Positions 24,888 through 35,520 of a stretch of 64,000 nt of DNA are shown here, piece after piece (position 1 is the stretch's first letter; each line of letters starts with the position of its first letter). Under the pieces are notes generated by a model that worked only from the letters and a program-made list of their open reading frames with translations, was not told the origin of the DNA and ran no database searches. Location: assembly GCA_030159075.1 (NCBI GenBank), contig BROG01000005.1, positions 620,001 to 684,000 on the forward strand, given 5' to 3'. This DNA comes from Atrina japonica (taxonomy: Eukaryota > Mollusca > Bivalvia > Pterioida > Pinnidae). Both the position numbers and the translations under genes were made by a program.

Positions 24888-25026
24888 GTAGATATTATAA
24901 GGATATGAAAATTTTTTTTTTTCACATGCTTTTAGGGACAAAAATGTATGGACATTTTTCTTTATGGCGTGTTTTGTGTTGTCATTGTGTATATCTGTTA
25001 CAGAATATTAATTTTGTATTTTTCAG

Positions 25027-25093
25027 GCTGACCTCAAGGTTGTAAATGATGCTAAAGGAGGGTCATTTTACAGAGATCATTTGCCATTATTAG
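25027..25093 (+). CDS. MIB1: MIB1 exon 5: end of MZM module (SFYRDH)
   Basis: Acceptor TTTTTCAG, then ADLKVVNDAKGGSFYRDHLP and LL; donor G|GTTAGT, phase 1. The GGSFYRDH(L/C)P(V/L)LG segment is a hallmark of MIB1 just after the second MIB/HERC2 domain. The preceding 3.55-kb intron carries a 2.2-kb TIR transposon. Confidence 0.95.
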
Positions 25094-25534
25094 GTTAGTT
25101 AACTGACTATCTCCCCTGATTACTTAGACCACTCGCTTTATCACGTTAACAATCTAGCCATCACCGTTAAACCACAGTCCGGAATTGCGGTGCATATTTT
25201 TATTATTTATGAAACCTCAGCCAATGTGAGAAAGCAGTGATCACATTCGTCATCTTATCAGATTGAGGCTTTTAAACAATTTCAGATTTGTATTAGATCA
25301 ATAGACAATGTGATAACTTCTGTTGCTGATCACAATTATTGTGATTGGATAAATTGGACACACCTACTACTTATGAATATAAATTAGCTAGAATCTGATA
25401 AAAATATTTCCCATGATTTTGTAGAATATCAGTTGTTGTACTTCTTCATCAGAATTCATTTGCCATTATAACATACGTAAACAGAAATTTGAATTTTTTC
25501 TTTTTCTTTATGGTAACATGGTAGAGAAATCATC

Positions 25535-25740
25535 CTCTCTCTCTATCTGTGTATCTCTGACTGTCTCTCTGTCTGTCTATGTCTGTCTGTCCATCTATTG
25601 TTTTTGTCTTTGTCTCTGTCTCTCTCTCTGTCTCTGTCTCTCTCTGTGTGTCTCTCTGTCTCCTTCTCTGTCTGTCTGTCTCTCTCTGTCTGTCTGTCTG
25701 TCTGTCTGTGTCTCTCTCTCTCTCTCTGTCTCTCTCTCTA

Positions 25741-25793
<53 letters not shown>
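25535..25793. repeat. CT/CTGT-rich low-complexity tract plus (TA)n
   Basis: About 230 bp of ctctctgtctgt permutations ending in tatatata. It lies in MIB1 intron 5 (25094-26042), which otherwise shows nothing. The polypyrimidine run is 250 bp upstream of the exon 6 acceptor. Long frames through it are artefacts. Confidence 0.95.
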
Positions 25794-26042
25794 TGTTTAG
25801 GAGAATGCTTTTATCTCAATGATGAAAAAATTGAGTAAAATCTGAATGATTCTTGATCACTAAGTTTTATATATGTAATAGCAATTAATGTCAATAAGGT
25901 GAAAAAAAGAGATTAAAGGTCTTGGATAGATAGAATTAGGCGATTCAAGTTCTATTTGTTAAATAATTGGTAGTATAAATCACATCGAACCTGCTTTTAC
26001 TATATGTTAAATTTAATGTTATATGATTATGTGATATTTCAG

Positions 26043-26176
26043 GAGAGCAGGGACCAGGATCTAGGGCTGGCCCCGGAGGATTAGCTATAGGGGATCAAGT
26101 AAATGTAGATTTAGATTTGGAGATAGTACAGTCTTTACAGCATGGGCATGGTGGCTGGACAGATGGAATGTTTGAG
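26043..26176 (+). CDS. MIB1: MIB1 exon 6: first REP repeat
   Basis: The acceptor TGATATTTCAG leads into [20 protein letters not shown], then [19 protein letters not shown] and TDGMFE. The [12 protein letters not shown] motif marks the first REP-type (SH3-like) repeat of MIB1, the region that in vertebrate MIB1 binds the second site on Jagged and Delta tails. The glycine/proline-rich start differs from the vertebrate asparagine-rich linker. Donor GAG|GTGAAT, phase 0. Confidence 0.95.
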
Positions 26177-26196
26177 GTGAATTAAGGCACATTGTT

Positions 26197-26450
26197 TATT
26201 TTTATGCCCCCTGCTTAGAAGGAGGGGCATATTGCTTTGCCGCTGTGGGTAGGTTGATCTGTCGGTCCGTACACCAACAGTTTCCGTTCAATATCTCTGC
26301 AACAGGTGCACATATTGAAATTACATTTGGCATACAAGTGCATCATGAGAATATCTTGGTCAAGTTTACAATTTTTGACAGAGTTATGCCCCTGAAAGTT
26401 ACAAAATTTCCAATAATCCACAGTTTTTGTTTATGGGGAGGGGCATAATT
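26197..26450. mobile_element. Small ATGCCCC-ended element
   Basis: Starts tatgccccctgcttagaagg and ends ggggaggggcataa, giving short inverted ends. The centre has gatctgtcggtccgtacacc and gacagagttatgcccctg. Related in style to the repeats at 31378 and 44008. Begins 20 bp after exon 6. Confidence 0.6.
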
Positions 26451-26459
26451 GTTTTACAA

Positions 26460-27420
26460 ACAATTAAAAGAGCAATGCTGTATCATAAGATATGAATGTT
26501 ATATCAGATCATATCATTATAACAAACAGCAATGCTGTGTCATAAGATATGAATGTTATATCAGATTATATCAGTATGTTAAAAGAGCAAAGCTGTATCA
26601 TAAGATATGAAAATTATATCAGATCATATCATTATAGTAAACATCAATGCTGTATCATAAGATATGAATGTTATATTAGATCATATCATTATAGTAAACA
26701 TCAATGCTGTATCATAAGATATGAAAGTTATATCAGATCATATCATTATAGTAAACATCAATGCTGTATCATAAGATATGAATGTTATATCAGATCAAAT
26801 CATTATAACAAACAGCAATACTGTATCATAAGATATGAATGTAATATCAGATCATATATCATAATAACAAACAGCAATGCTGTATCATGAGATATGAATG
26901 CTATATTAAATCATGTCATTATAACAAACAGCAGTGCTGTATCATAAGATATGGATGTTATATCAGAATATATTTGTATGTTAAAAGAGCTATACTGTAT
27001 CATAAGATATGCATGTTATATCAGATCATATCATTATAACAAACAGCAATGCTGTATTATAAGATATGAACATTATATCATATCATATTAGAACAAACAG
27101 CAATGTCATATTATAAGATAATGTTATATCAGATCATATCATTATAACAAACAGCAATGCTGTATCATAAGATATGAATGTTATATCAGATCATATTATT
27201 ATGACAAAATAGCAGTGCTGTATCATTATGTATGAATGTTAAGTCAGATCATATCATTATAACAAACAGCAATGCTGTATCATAAGAAATGAATGCTATA
27301 TCAGATTATATGTCATTAAAGCAAAATAGCAATGCTATATCATAAGAAATGAATGCTATATCAGATTATATGTCATTAAAGCAAAATAGCAATGCTATAT
27401 CATAAGAAATGAATGCAGGT
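26460..27420. repeat. 57-bp minisatellite in MIB1 intron 6
   Basis: About 17 copies of a 57-bp unit with the words acaaacagcaatgctgtatc, ataagatatgaatgttatat and cagatcatatcattat. Because 57 is 19 codons, one stretch stays open for 113 codons; it is not a gene. cagcaatgctg is a small palindrome in every copy. The rest of intron 6 (27421-28193) shows nothing. Confidence 0.96.
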
Positions 27421-28193
27421 CATCATGAAATTATTTCTGTACTGAAACATGGCTTAACTTAACAACAACCTATTAATAAGTTTTATCAGATATACAATAC
27501 ACACTATAGCTGAAACTGTATCTGAAGATTCATAAACATTATTTGATTCATATGCAAATTTCTTTCTACATGCTTTTTCTTAAATTTTTTAAATTACCTT
27601 TTAATTTTCTCATAACCATGGAATTAATCAGTATATGTCAATGCCTATTTATATGTTGTCCTCAAGTAAGTAAGTGAGCATTTGAATATTAAATATTTAT
27701 TATTGATCATCATAATAATTTTTATGTTTAAAAAGAAGTTTTGACAATACTGCTTTTACATTCTTTGATAGAGTATCTTTGAGGAGAAATTCACCATACC
27801 CAGTTTATCCTTTCTATGACAATTTTTTATAGCCAAATATTGTTACATTGCACAATATACTGAAACTAAACCAGATACTTACTGTTCACCATTTACTATT
27901 TTTCACAAATGTTTGGACGTTTGTTTCAGCTTTGATCTATGCACAATTAGTTTCTCCTACCATTACATTGCATTCGTTGAAACACAATAGTCCAGCCTCA
28001 TTTATCATTTCTTGTCAATTACCATTCTGTTTAAAAACATATGATTTCATATGGCGGCCACTAAAATACAGGATGTAGCATCTCTTTATTATCACAGATA
28101 CTCTTAACATTTTAATATCTTATATTAAGTTTTATATGCGATATAATGTTATAGTAATGTGTGATGATGTATCACTTAGTCTTGTTTTTGTAG

Positions 28194-28270
28194 TGTCTGG
28201 GTACAACTGGAACTGTGGTTGGTATAGACGAGGATCACGATATTGTTGTTTCATACCCGAGTGGCAACAG
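28194..28270 (+). CDS. MIB1: MIB1 exon 7: REP region
   Basis: Acceptor GTTTTTGTAG, then [20 protein letters not shown] and YPSGN plus two bases of arginine; donor ACAG|GTAACA. It corresponds to the [23 protein letters not shown] segment of MIB1. The exon is 77 bp long and phase 2 at its end, completed by the first base of exon 8. Confidence 0.95.
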
Positions 28271-28865
28271 GTAACACTTTTTTTTTGTTTTTGTTTTTCA
28301 TTTTATATCTTATTGAAATTATTGCAGTTTTACAATTATATAAATAGAATACACAGTTACTTATACTAAACCAATTCTGGATTAAGTTTTTCTGTGATAT
28401 ATAGTTATGACGTGTGTTTATTTTTCATGAAAATAGTGTTTGAAAGATGCAAAAGTCTTCTTGATATTGATAATTCCCTAAACAATTTTGGAAGGGATCA
28501 AGTATTTACAGTGGAAGAAGATTGTCTCACATTAAAATAACATTAATATTCAGTCTCTCGAGAATTTCATAATGAATATTAAATGAGTCCAGTCCCTCAC
28601 TTAAAAGACCACCTCACTAATCAGACCACTTTGTGTGAGTTAGTTAGGTTGTCTCGTTAGCACAATGCTACTGTATATTTAAATAGAAAACTATCTAATT
28701 TTTGTATGAAATTTTTAAAAGTCTTAAAAAGATAAAACTTTTATCATTTACATAAAATAGGTTTATTATCACGATGCTTTTTTGAACGTATTTATACAAT
28801 TATAAAACTAATTGTCAAAGCTTGCCTAGAATATTTGTATTATTAAAAAGAATGTTCTTTTTCAG
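28271..28865 (+). other. MIB1 intron 7
   Basis: 595 bp, AT-rich. The words cacttaaaagaccacctcac at 28598 resemble a fragment of the family A MITE. Nothing else. Confidence 0.7.
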
Positions 28866-29061
28866 ATGGACATTTAATCCAGCAGTGCTTACTAAAGTCA
28901 ATACCCCAAGTAGTGCTACATCAACGTCAAACGAGTCTACAACATCAGTGCCATCTGGTGCTCAATTTGCTGTTGGCGACCTTGTACAGATCTGTAGTGA
29001 TGCAGAAAAAATCAAATTATTACAAAGAGGACATGGTGAATGGGCTGAAGCTATGATGCCT
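28866..29061 (+). CDS. MIB1: MIB1 exon 8: second REP repeat
   Basis: Acceptor TTTTTCAG. One base completes arginine, then [20 protein letters not shown] (a serine/threonine-rich, variable linker), [20 protein letters not shown] and [25 protein letters not shown] is the second REP signature. The donor is CCT|GTAAAT; the frame stays open to 29097, but only this donor links to TLGKIGRV in exon 9. Confidence 0.95.
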
Positions 29062-29322
29062 GTAAATATAGAAGCTATAAAATTTTATTTGAAATAATGA
29101 AATATCATTTTACATAAAGCATTATTAGTATAAAGATGTCAGAGAATTGTTCTATTGTCAAATTGGGAAGTCCAGAAGATGAAGATCATATTTTCTGATT
29201 ATCTATGTAAATTCAAGTACAAAAACTGAAATTTCTATCAGTTTACAGCAGTAAGTCACTAATAGTTCTGATGTGCTTTTCAGTGAATATGAGTTCTAAT
29301 GTAAGAGGTAAATAATTATTTA

Positions 29323-29512
29323 CAGTAGAATCTCGTTATCTTGATATTCAAGGGACCAACACTATAACTTCAAGGTATCAGGAATTTGAGATTACTGAAA
29401 TTTTAATTAACAAATTAATCTATCCATAAAATTAAATACTGACCATTCAACTTTGATATTACATGTACGGAAATTTCAACTTGTCCAATCTCTTCACAAC
29501 AAGATTTCACTG
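29323..29512. mobile_element. Pogo-like MITE in MIB1 intron 8
   Basis: Left end TA-CAGTAGAATCTCGTT; the right end, read on the other strand, is CAGTGAAATCTTGTT. That is a 15-bp inverted repeat matching at 12 positions, 190 bp apart. The right flank is CA rather than TA. Ends of the type CAGTRGAAYCTCGTTA are familiar from Tigger/pogo elements. Confidence 0.6.
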
Positions 29513-29742
29513 CATTTGTATTCAAGTACATTTAACTTAATATGTGTAATCTGTGAGATAAAAAAGTCAAATAAATCATATTCTTTTCTGTAGTAAGTTT
29601 AAGTTCTTCTAAAATGCCAGGATTTTAAATGTATTATTAATCTTTAGTATTACTTGTAGGGGCTATATAGTTGAATGATCCTACTGTATAATTCTATACC
29701 TACCTGATTACTTATGTGTATATTTCTTTGTCTCTGTAATAG

Positions 29743-29890
29743 ACGTTAGGTAAAATAGGACGAGTACAACAGATCTATCATGACAGTGATTTAAAAGTGG
29801 AAGTATGTGGAACATCATGGACATACAATCCAGCAGCAGTCACCAAAGTAGCTTCCTCTGATGGTGCCGCCATTGGAAATTCTTCTGGGG
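29743..29890 (+). CDS. MIB1: MIB1 exon 9: end of REP region
   Basis: The acceptor CTGTAATAG is followed by [20 protein letters not shown], then [19 protein letters not shown] and a serine/glycine-rich end. This matches the [32 protein letters not shown] region of MIB1. Donor GGG|G|GTAGGT, leaving one base of a glutamate codon (phase 1). Confidence 0.95.
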
Positions 29891-29967
29891 GTAGGTATAT
29901 TTTTGTCATATGTGTACCCAGGTATTAAAGGTTTGAGGTAGGTCTACCTACTGTTGTGTGTTAGGTT

Positions 29968-30771
29968 CATTCCTGCTCTGGAATGATGACTGGATTTCTG
30001 TAATGGCATGTAAAGTGATGCTGTCATCCACTGCATTTCTGTAATGGCATGTAAAGTGATGCTGTCATCAATATTGAATTACAATATCACAGCTTTCCCA
30101 ATCACATAAAAGGTTCCATCAAAACTAGTCACATTTGATTCTTATGAATTTGACTTTGTCATCACAGAGATATGAGAATATATTCGTTGAAATTTGATAG
30201 AGATTTGACAAGTTTTAACAATAAGTCTAGTTTGCTTTCACCAATCCTTACAGAATTGTTACTGAATGTTTGGTTCCATGAAAACAAGTTACTTTTCAAT
30301 TCTCACAATTTTGACATTTGCCATTACAGAGTTATAGGACTTGATTCATTAAAATTTTATAATAGTTAGACCTGCTTGACAATAAGTCAAATTTGCTTTC
30401 AAAAGTCCTTTTGGAATTTTTGCACAATGTTTGTTCCATGAAGACTATGTACCTTGCAATTCATGGATTTTGACTGACACTGACTGTTTTGGAGTTATGG
30501 GACTTTATTTGTTACACTTTGATAATAATTTAACATCTTTGACAACAATTCAAGTTTGCATTCATAAATCATTTTTGAAATTTTTACACAATGTTTGGTT
30601 CCCTATAGACTAAGCACCTTTCGATTCTTACGATTTGACTGTTGCCTTTACAGAGTTATGGGACTTAATTCATAAAAAATTTGATAATAGTTAAATATGT
30701 TTGACAATAAGTCAAGTTTGCTTTCATAAATCTGTTTGAAATTTGTTATAATTCAAAATCATTTTGGCACG
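29968..30771. repeat. Degenerate tandem blocks in MIB1 intron 9
   Basis: First a 39-bp exact-type duplication (tttctgtaatggcatgtaaa, twice at ~29996-30070). Then about four ~140-bp degenerate units sharing acagagttatgggactt, caataagtcaagtttgcttt and aatgtttggttccat. Non-coding. Confidence 0.75.
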
Positions 30772-30866
30772 ACAGGAGTATCTTTTGCCTATGGAGCAAC
30801 ACTTTTATTTACTTTATCAATCATACATGCAAACTTGACTGAATTTTTATGATAACCTTATTGCAG

Positions 30867-31000
30867 AGCGATTGAGTGCATTGCTTAAGAAGCTGTTTGA
30901 GACTCATGTGACAGGTGATGTTAATGAAGAACTGGTCAAAGCTGCAGCTAATGGTGATGCCACTAAAGTGGATGAATTACTGCAACGCCCGGATACTGAT
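30867..31000 (+). CDS. MIB1: MIB1 exon 10: linker and start of ankyrin region
   Basis: Acceptor TTATTGCAG, then [40 protein letters not shown] and RPDTD; donor GAT|GTTAGT, phase 0. The [13 protein letters not shown] pattern is the first ankyrin helix pair. The exon is open throughout and phase-compatible with both neighbours. Confidence 0.95.
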
Positions 31001-31377
31001 GTTAGTATATTTTAAGCCACCACTCAATTTCCTCTATAGCTTGTAAAAACATTTTAAATAAATTGAAAATTCTTTACTTCATGTTTTCTGACCAAAAGGG
31101 TAGACTTTCAAATTATTCTCACATAATCACCTTAGGTTTCAGTGAGTTCTCTAACTAGAACATGTAGAAGGTAGACACATTATTGTTTAAAATGCGATGC
31201 TTTAACCACTCTGCCACCTGACCATAATGGAAAGTTTTTGCATTGAGTGTTCTTAAAAACTTATCTATTGCCCAAGCTTATGTATAGTTTCTAGATATCT
31301 GGTGATTTCTGCCTATATTACTGCTATGTTGTGTATGTAAGCCTTACAAGACTTCTCTGTAAGGATTAAGAACAATT

Positions 31378-31770
31378 TTTATGCCCCCCAGCCTGAAAGG
31401 TCCATTGGGGCATCTAGTGTTTGGATCATCGGTCTGTCCGTAACTTTGTCCTGCTTACATGTAAAGTGCAATATTTCAAGTTTGGATTGTGGTACAGTAA
31501 CCAAACTTAGATTGTAAGTTCATCTAAGGGTTGCTCACACTTCACTGACTTCACATGCCCCTGGGATCGAGTAGGGTCAAAATGTAGGACATTGTAATAT
31601 TTGTCTGTCTGTAATTCCGTCCTGCATACATATAAAGTGCAATATTTCAAGTTTTGTTTCTGATGCAGTAAACGAACTTAGACTATAAATTCATCTAAGG
31701 GTTGCTCACACTTCACTGACATCACATGCCCATGGGGGTGGGGTGGGATCAAAATGTAGGATATTGCAAT
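31378..31770. repeat. ATGCCCC-type repeat with a two-unit body
   Basis: Begins ttttatgccccccagcctga and aaggtccattggggcatcta, then two ~175-bp units sharing aaagtgcaatatttcaagtt and catctaagggttgctcacac. The same head and first words recur at 44008-44103. MIB1 intron 10 (31001-32245) also contains a ~58-bp direct duplication at 31975-32095 (gattggctg..aaatgaggtca). Confidence 0.75.
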
Positions 31771-32245
31771 ATTTGAAGTATACATATTATATTCCAGCTT
31801 AGAAATTTGTTGTGACCGGGGTATTTGTGTTTCACAAACACATCTTGTTGGAAAAATAGTTTCCATCTGTACAGCTTTGATGCTGATGTATTGCAATGTT
31901 TGAACTTTATTGTCGTAAAGTCATAGATATTTCTTTATGTCTTAATGTCTCTTTTGATTAACTTGGCTATTAAAAGGAAATGGGTCTTGATTGGCTGTTA
32001 AATGAGGTCAAATTTTAAAGGTTTTAGGAAATCAGTTTTGATTGGCTGATAAATGAGGTCAAATTTTAAGGTTTTAGGAAATCTGTTTTGATTGTCTAAT
32101 ATCTTTGGTAAAAAATTTGATTCCTGCATGATAAACATGAACAAATATGGAAAGTGTAGCATCCTCACTACTGCAATTGTTTTTGCTATATGTGTTTGGC
32201 AGTGTTTTGATTTGTTTCTGTTGCTATTAGCAACCTATTTTGCAG

Positions 32246-32353
32246 GCCAATGGAATGTTTGCTGGTCACACTGCTCTTCAGGCTGCGTCACAAAATGGTC
32301 ACTCAGATGTTATAAAGATACTGATGAAGTTTGATGTTGATTTTGAAATTGAG
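32246..32353 (+). CDS. MIB1: MIB1 exon 11: ankyrin repeat
   Basis: Thirty-six codons, phase 0 at both ends: acceptor TTTTGCAG, ANGMFAGHTALQAASQNGHS, DVIKILMKFDVDFEIE, donor GAG|GTAAAG. GHTALQAASQNGHSDVIKIL is a standard ankyrin repeat core. Vertebrate MIB1 begins this segment VNGQCAGHTA; the start ANGMF here is a small divergence at the splice junction. Confidence 0.94.
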
Positions 32354-33096
32354 GTAAAGTAGCATTAAATAATTCATTATATATTTGACAAGAAAACGTT
32401 TTTTTCTCAATAAAGTCATTACATATATATCCTTTTTTTTCGATATATGAATAGAAAATTTCTCTGATTTGCAGATTTCTTGGACTTATTTCACACTTTA
32501 GTTTCATGGCCCAGTTTGTAAACATGTGATTGTTACATTTGAAATGTAAAACATATTTGTGTTTATTCCCTGTTGATATTATTTCTAAATGTTGTAATAT
32601 TTTGTAGAGCTCAGAAATATGTATGGGGGTCAATAATTTATTACAACTGTTTTAGAATTCACTTGATTCTCTAATAATAATTATATAAGTATTACATTAA
32701 ATGTGTCTTCAGATAATGTAAAGGAGACATTTTTTTATTATGAATATATTTTGGGTGAATATAGTTCAGTAGCAAAGTTTCAAAGAATAGCACACATTCT
32801 TTTTAGTGATGTGATGCAATTCTTATAACAGAATAGCTCTGCATTGTAGTTGCAATTAAACATCTTCTATTTTTGTTTACTTTATTATTTTTGAGAGATC
32901 TTGATATTTTTAGATAAATGCCGTTATACATTTTGTTATTAATGTTTAATTGTATTACATCAATACTTTATCGAACACCCTTCTGTCTTTTGTCAACAAA
33001 TACAATAAAGCATTTAAATCTGTTGTTGTTTGTAAAATCCCAGATGTATTAACAAATATTGTAAAGTTGTTAATTCATTTCTTTTATTGTCACTAG
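32354..33096 (+). other. MIB1 intron 11
   Basis: 743 bp of AT-rich sequence; nothing recognisable. The minus-strand frame at 32310-32633 overlaps exon 11 and has no coding character. Confidence 0.85.
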
Positions 33097-33294
33097 GACA
33101 AAGATGGTGATCGTGCAGTTCATCATGCTGCATTTGGTGATGAACCCAGTGTAATAGAACAGCTTCATCGTGGTGGCGCTGATCTGAATGCTCGGAACAA
33201 ACGTCGCCAGACACCGCTTCATATTGGAGTTAATAAGGGACATATAGGAGTTGTCAAAACCCTCCTGGACTTAGGTTGTCACCCTAGCCTACAG
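33097..33294 (+). CDS. MIB1: MIB1 exon 12: two ankyrin repeats
   Basis: Sixty-six codons, phase 0 at both ends, between GTCACTAG and CAG|GTACTG. Reads [20 protein letters not shown], then [40 protein letters not shown] and CHPSLQ. The conserved [13 protein letters not shown](A)VNKGH identifies MIB1. LHIG replaces the usual LHIA, a tolerated small-residue change in the ankyrin fold. Confidence 0.96.
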
Positions 33295-33529
33295 GTACTG
33301 TTGAACCATCTCCTTAAGCTTGTTATCCTGTCCATGTAAACACAATTACAGTATTTGGTTGTTATATGTGCAACTTCCTAGCTGCTACCAGATACCCTGG
33401 TTTCTATGTAGTAAAATAAATTTTAGATTTAACTGTATTTAAAAGTATTGATAAATCATTTAAATGGTCACCCTGTTACTCAATGTAATACTTTGGTTTA
33501 TCTGTACCTAAACGTAATTCTAAATCATA

Positions 33530-34075
33530 TAACTACTGTCACCTTAAAGTATCTGTAAATCATTTAACTATCACCACCTAAAAGTATCTGTAGATCATTT
33601 AACTATCACCACCTAAAAGTATTTGTAAATCATTTAACTACCACCACCTAAAGGATTTGTAAATCATTTAACTACCACCATCTAAAGGTTTTTGTAAATC
33701 ATTTAACTACACCACCTAAAGGTATTTGTAAATCATTTAACTACCACCACCTAAAGGTTTTTGTAAATCATTTAACTACCACCACCTAAAGCTATTTGTA
33801 AATCATTTAACTACACCACCTTAAGCTATTTGTAAATCATTTAACTACCATCACCTAAAAGTATTTGTAAATCATTTGACTACCACCACCTAAAGGTATA
33901 TATAAATCATTTAACTACCATCACCTAAAAGTATTTGTAAATCATTTGACTACCACCACCTAAAGGTATATATAAATCATTTAACTACCACCAGCTAAAA
34001 GTATCTGTAAATCATTTAACTACCACCAGCTAAAAGTATCTGTAAATCATTTAACTACCACCCTGTTACTGATTT
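33530..34075. repeat. 35-bp minisatellite in MIB1 intron 12
   Basis: About 15 copies of a unit with gtaaatcatttaactaccac followed by cacctaaaggtattt. The remainder of intron 12 (33295-34718) is plain. Confidence 0.96.
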
Positions 34076-34718
34076 TATTTATTTGGTTTATAAGTATCTA
34101 CAAATATTGCTTAGTCATAAAACTGTCACCCTGTTACTCGTTGTAAACATTTGGTTTAACTGTATCTGCAAATATTGGCCAGTTATTTTAACTCTTTCTA
34201 GATATTTTATCAAACATTTAAAATTCATCTGAAACGTCTGCTGTGATGCTTTTGAATTATTACCTTTGTGTACATTTATTTATAAATTTTGTTGTTGTGA
34301 ACATTCACTTTCAAAACTTTGGATATTACCCTGTTTCCCCATCAGCTGTGTCCTGCATGTACTGAATACTCATTTTGTTTTCTAACCTGATCTAAAAATT
34401 ATCATTTGATGTTTTGTTTGTCATCCTGTTTCCAGTTGACTTCCAAATCATGCTGTTTTGACCCTTATTTTACTAGTGAAGTCAACTGAGATTGGTTGAT
34501 GTTCTGTATTTACTTGTTAAATAAATAGTTTGTTTGTTGTCCTTGTCAACAATATTCTTGAAAAGATCAAAAATATTTTGTCTGAAAATTGATACTTAGT
34601 ATTATATCTGCGTTTTCACTCTCATACCTATTACATTGACTCATATCAGTACAATCTCATACCTTGACTCATGCCAATACAATGTAATACCTATTAAAAT
34701 GTCAATGAATTGATTCAG

Positions 34719-34870
34719 GATTCAGAAGGGGACAGTCCATTACATGATGCCATCAGTAAAAAACGAGATGACATGATATCGCTCTTATTAGAGCACCATG
34801 CTGATTTGACCATCACCAACAACAACGGCTTTAACTCTCTACATCATGCAGCACTTAGAGGAAATCCAAG
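34719..34870 (+). CDS. MIB1: MIB1 exon 13: ankyrin repeats (last exon seen)
   Basis: Acceptor TTGATTCAG, then [40 protein letters not shown] and [10 protein letters not shown] plus two bases (AG); donor AG|GTAAGT, phase 2. The next exon should begin with one base and encode a segment like AMRVLL...DEKKDDGYTALHLAALNNH. I looked for it in 34871-64000 and did not find it, so the following intron most likely runs past the window end. Confidence 0.95.
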
Positions 34871-34989
34871 GTAAGTGATAATCGTTGTTTGTTGACTGGT
34901 GCATGTCTCTGTTGAGTAGCCATGGTTACAGGTAAGTTTATAAATTTGCCATTTTTGTATTGCCTAAGAAGCAAGAAATAGGTATCACT

Positions 34990-35520
34990 AATTCTGAGCA
35001 GAACTCCTAAACTATTGGGTGGATTGGAACCATACTTCACACAAATGATCCTTGTGTACCCTAGATTTGCCTTTCAGGGTACTAAGGCCAGTCTGACCTA
35101 CTCTCTGGAAACTAGGTCATGACCACTGAAAATCGTTTTCAGAGCAGAACTCCTAAACTTCTGGGTGGATTGGAACCATAAGTAACACAAATGATCCCAA
35201 TGTATCCTAGATGTGCCTTTTTGGGTACCAGAGCTGGTTTGACCTAATTTTTGGAAAGTAGGTCATGATCACTGAAAAATCATTTTTGGAACAGGACTCC
35301 TAAACTGCTGGATGGATTGGAACCATACTTTGCACAAATGATCCCCATGTACCCTAGATGTGCCTTTTGGGGTTCTAGAGTCAGTCTGATCTACTTTCTG
35401 AAAAATAGGACACAGTCACTGAAAACCGTTTCTGGAGCAGAACTTCTGATCTACTGGGTGGATTCGATAAAATTAGCCAGAGCTGGTCTGACCTGATTTC
35501 TGGAAAGTAGGTCATGGTTC
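34990..35520. repeat. ~125-bp tandem repeat, about 4 copies
   Basis: Units share agcagaactcctaaac, tgggtggattggaaccata, cacaaatgatcc, ccctagatgtgccttt and aagtaggtcatga. They are degenerate between copies and non-coding. The array starts ~120 bp after exon 13. Confidence 0.9.

Larger units (their letters stand above)
21476..25026 (+). other. MIB1 intron 4
   Basis: 3.55 kb, mostly made of mobile DNA: family A MITEs at 21681 and 22337 in opposite orientation, a short (TA)n at 22084-22107, and a 2.2-kb TIR element at 22660-24887. Confidence 0.85.
15730..34870 (+). other. MIB1: MIB1 gene, 5' two thirds (13 exons; 3' end outside window)
   Basis: Gene-level entry. Thirteen exons with GT-AG borders join in frame into about 627 residues plus two bases, against roughly 1006 aa in vertebrate MIB1 (length from memory). 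The product is an E3 ubiquitin ligase that ubiquitinates the cytoplasmic tails of Delta and Jagged ligands and drives their endocytosis in the signal-sending cell. Visible order: MIB/HERC2 domain (~22-88), ZZ zinc finger (~94-146), MIB/HERC2 domain (~158-236), REP-type repeats (~255-440), ankyrin repeats from ~475. The near-identity of stretches such as [18 protein letters not shown] and the linker [13 protein letters not shown] points to MIB1 rather than MIB2. The remaining ankyrin repeats and the RING fingers must lie beyond 64000. Neighbour: a CABLES-like gene, divergent, 212 bp upstream. Confidence 0.96.

Noticed and set aside
26549..26890. 113-codon frame of repeated HQCCIIRYE
   Set aside because: The 57-bp tandem unit is 19 codons, so the frame is an artefact of the array.
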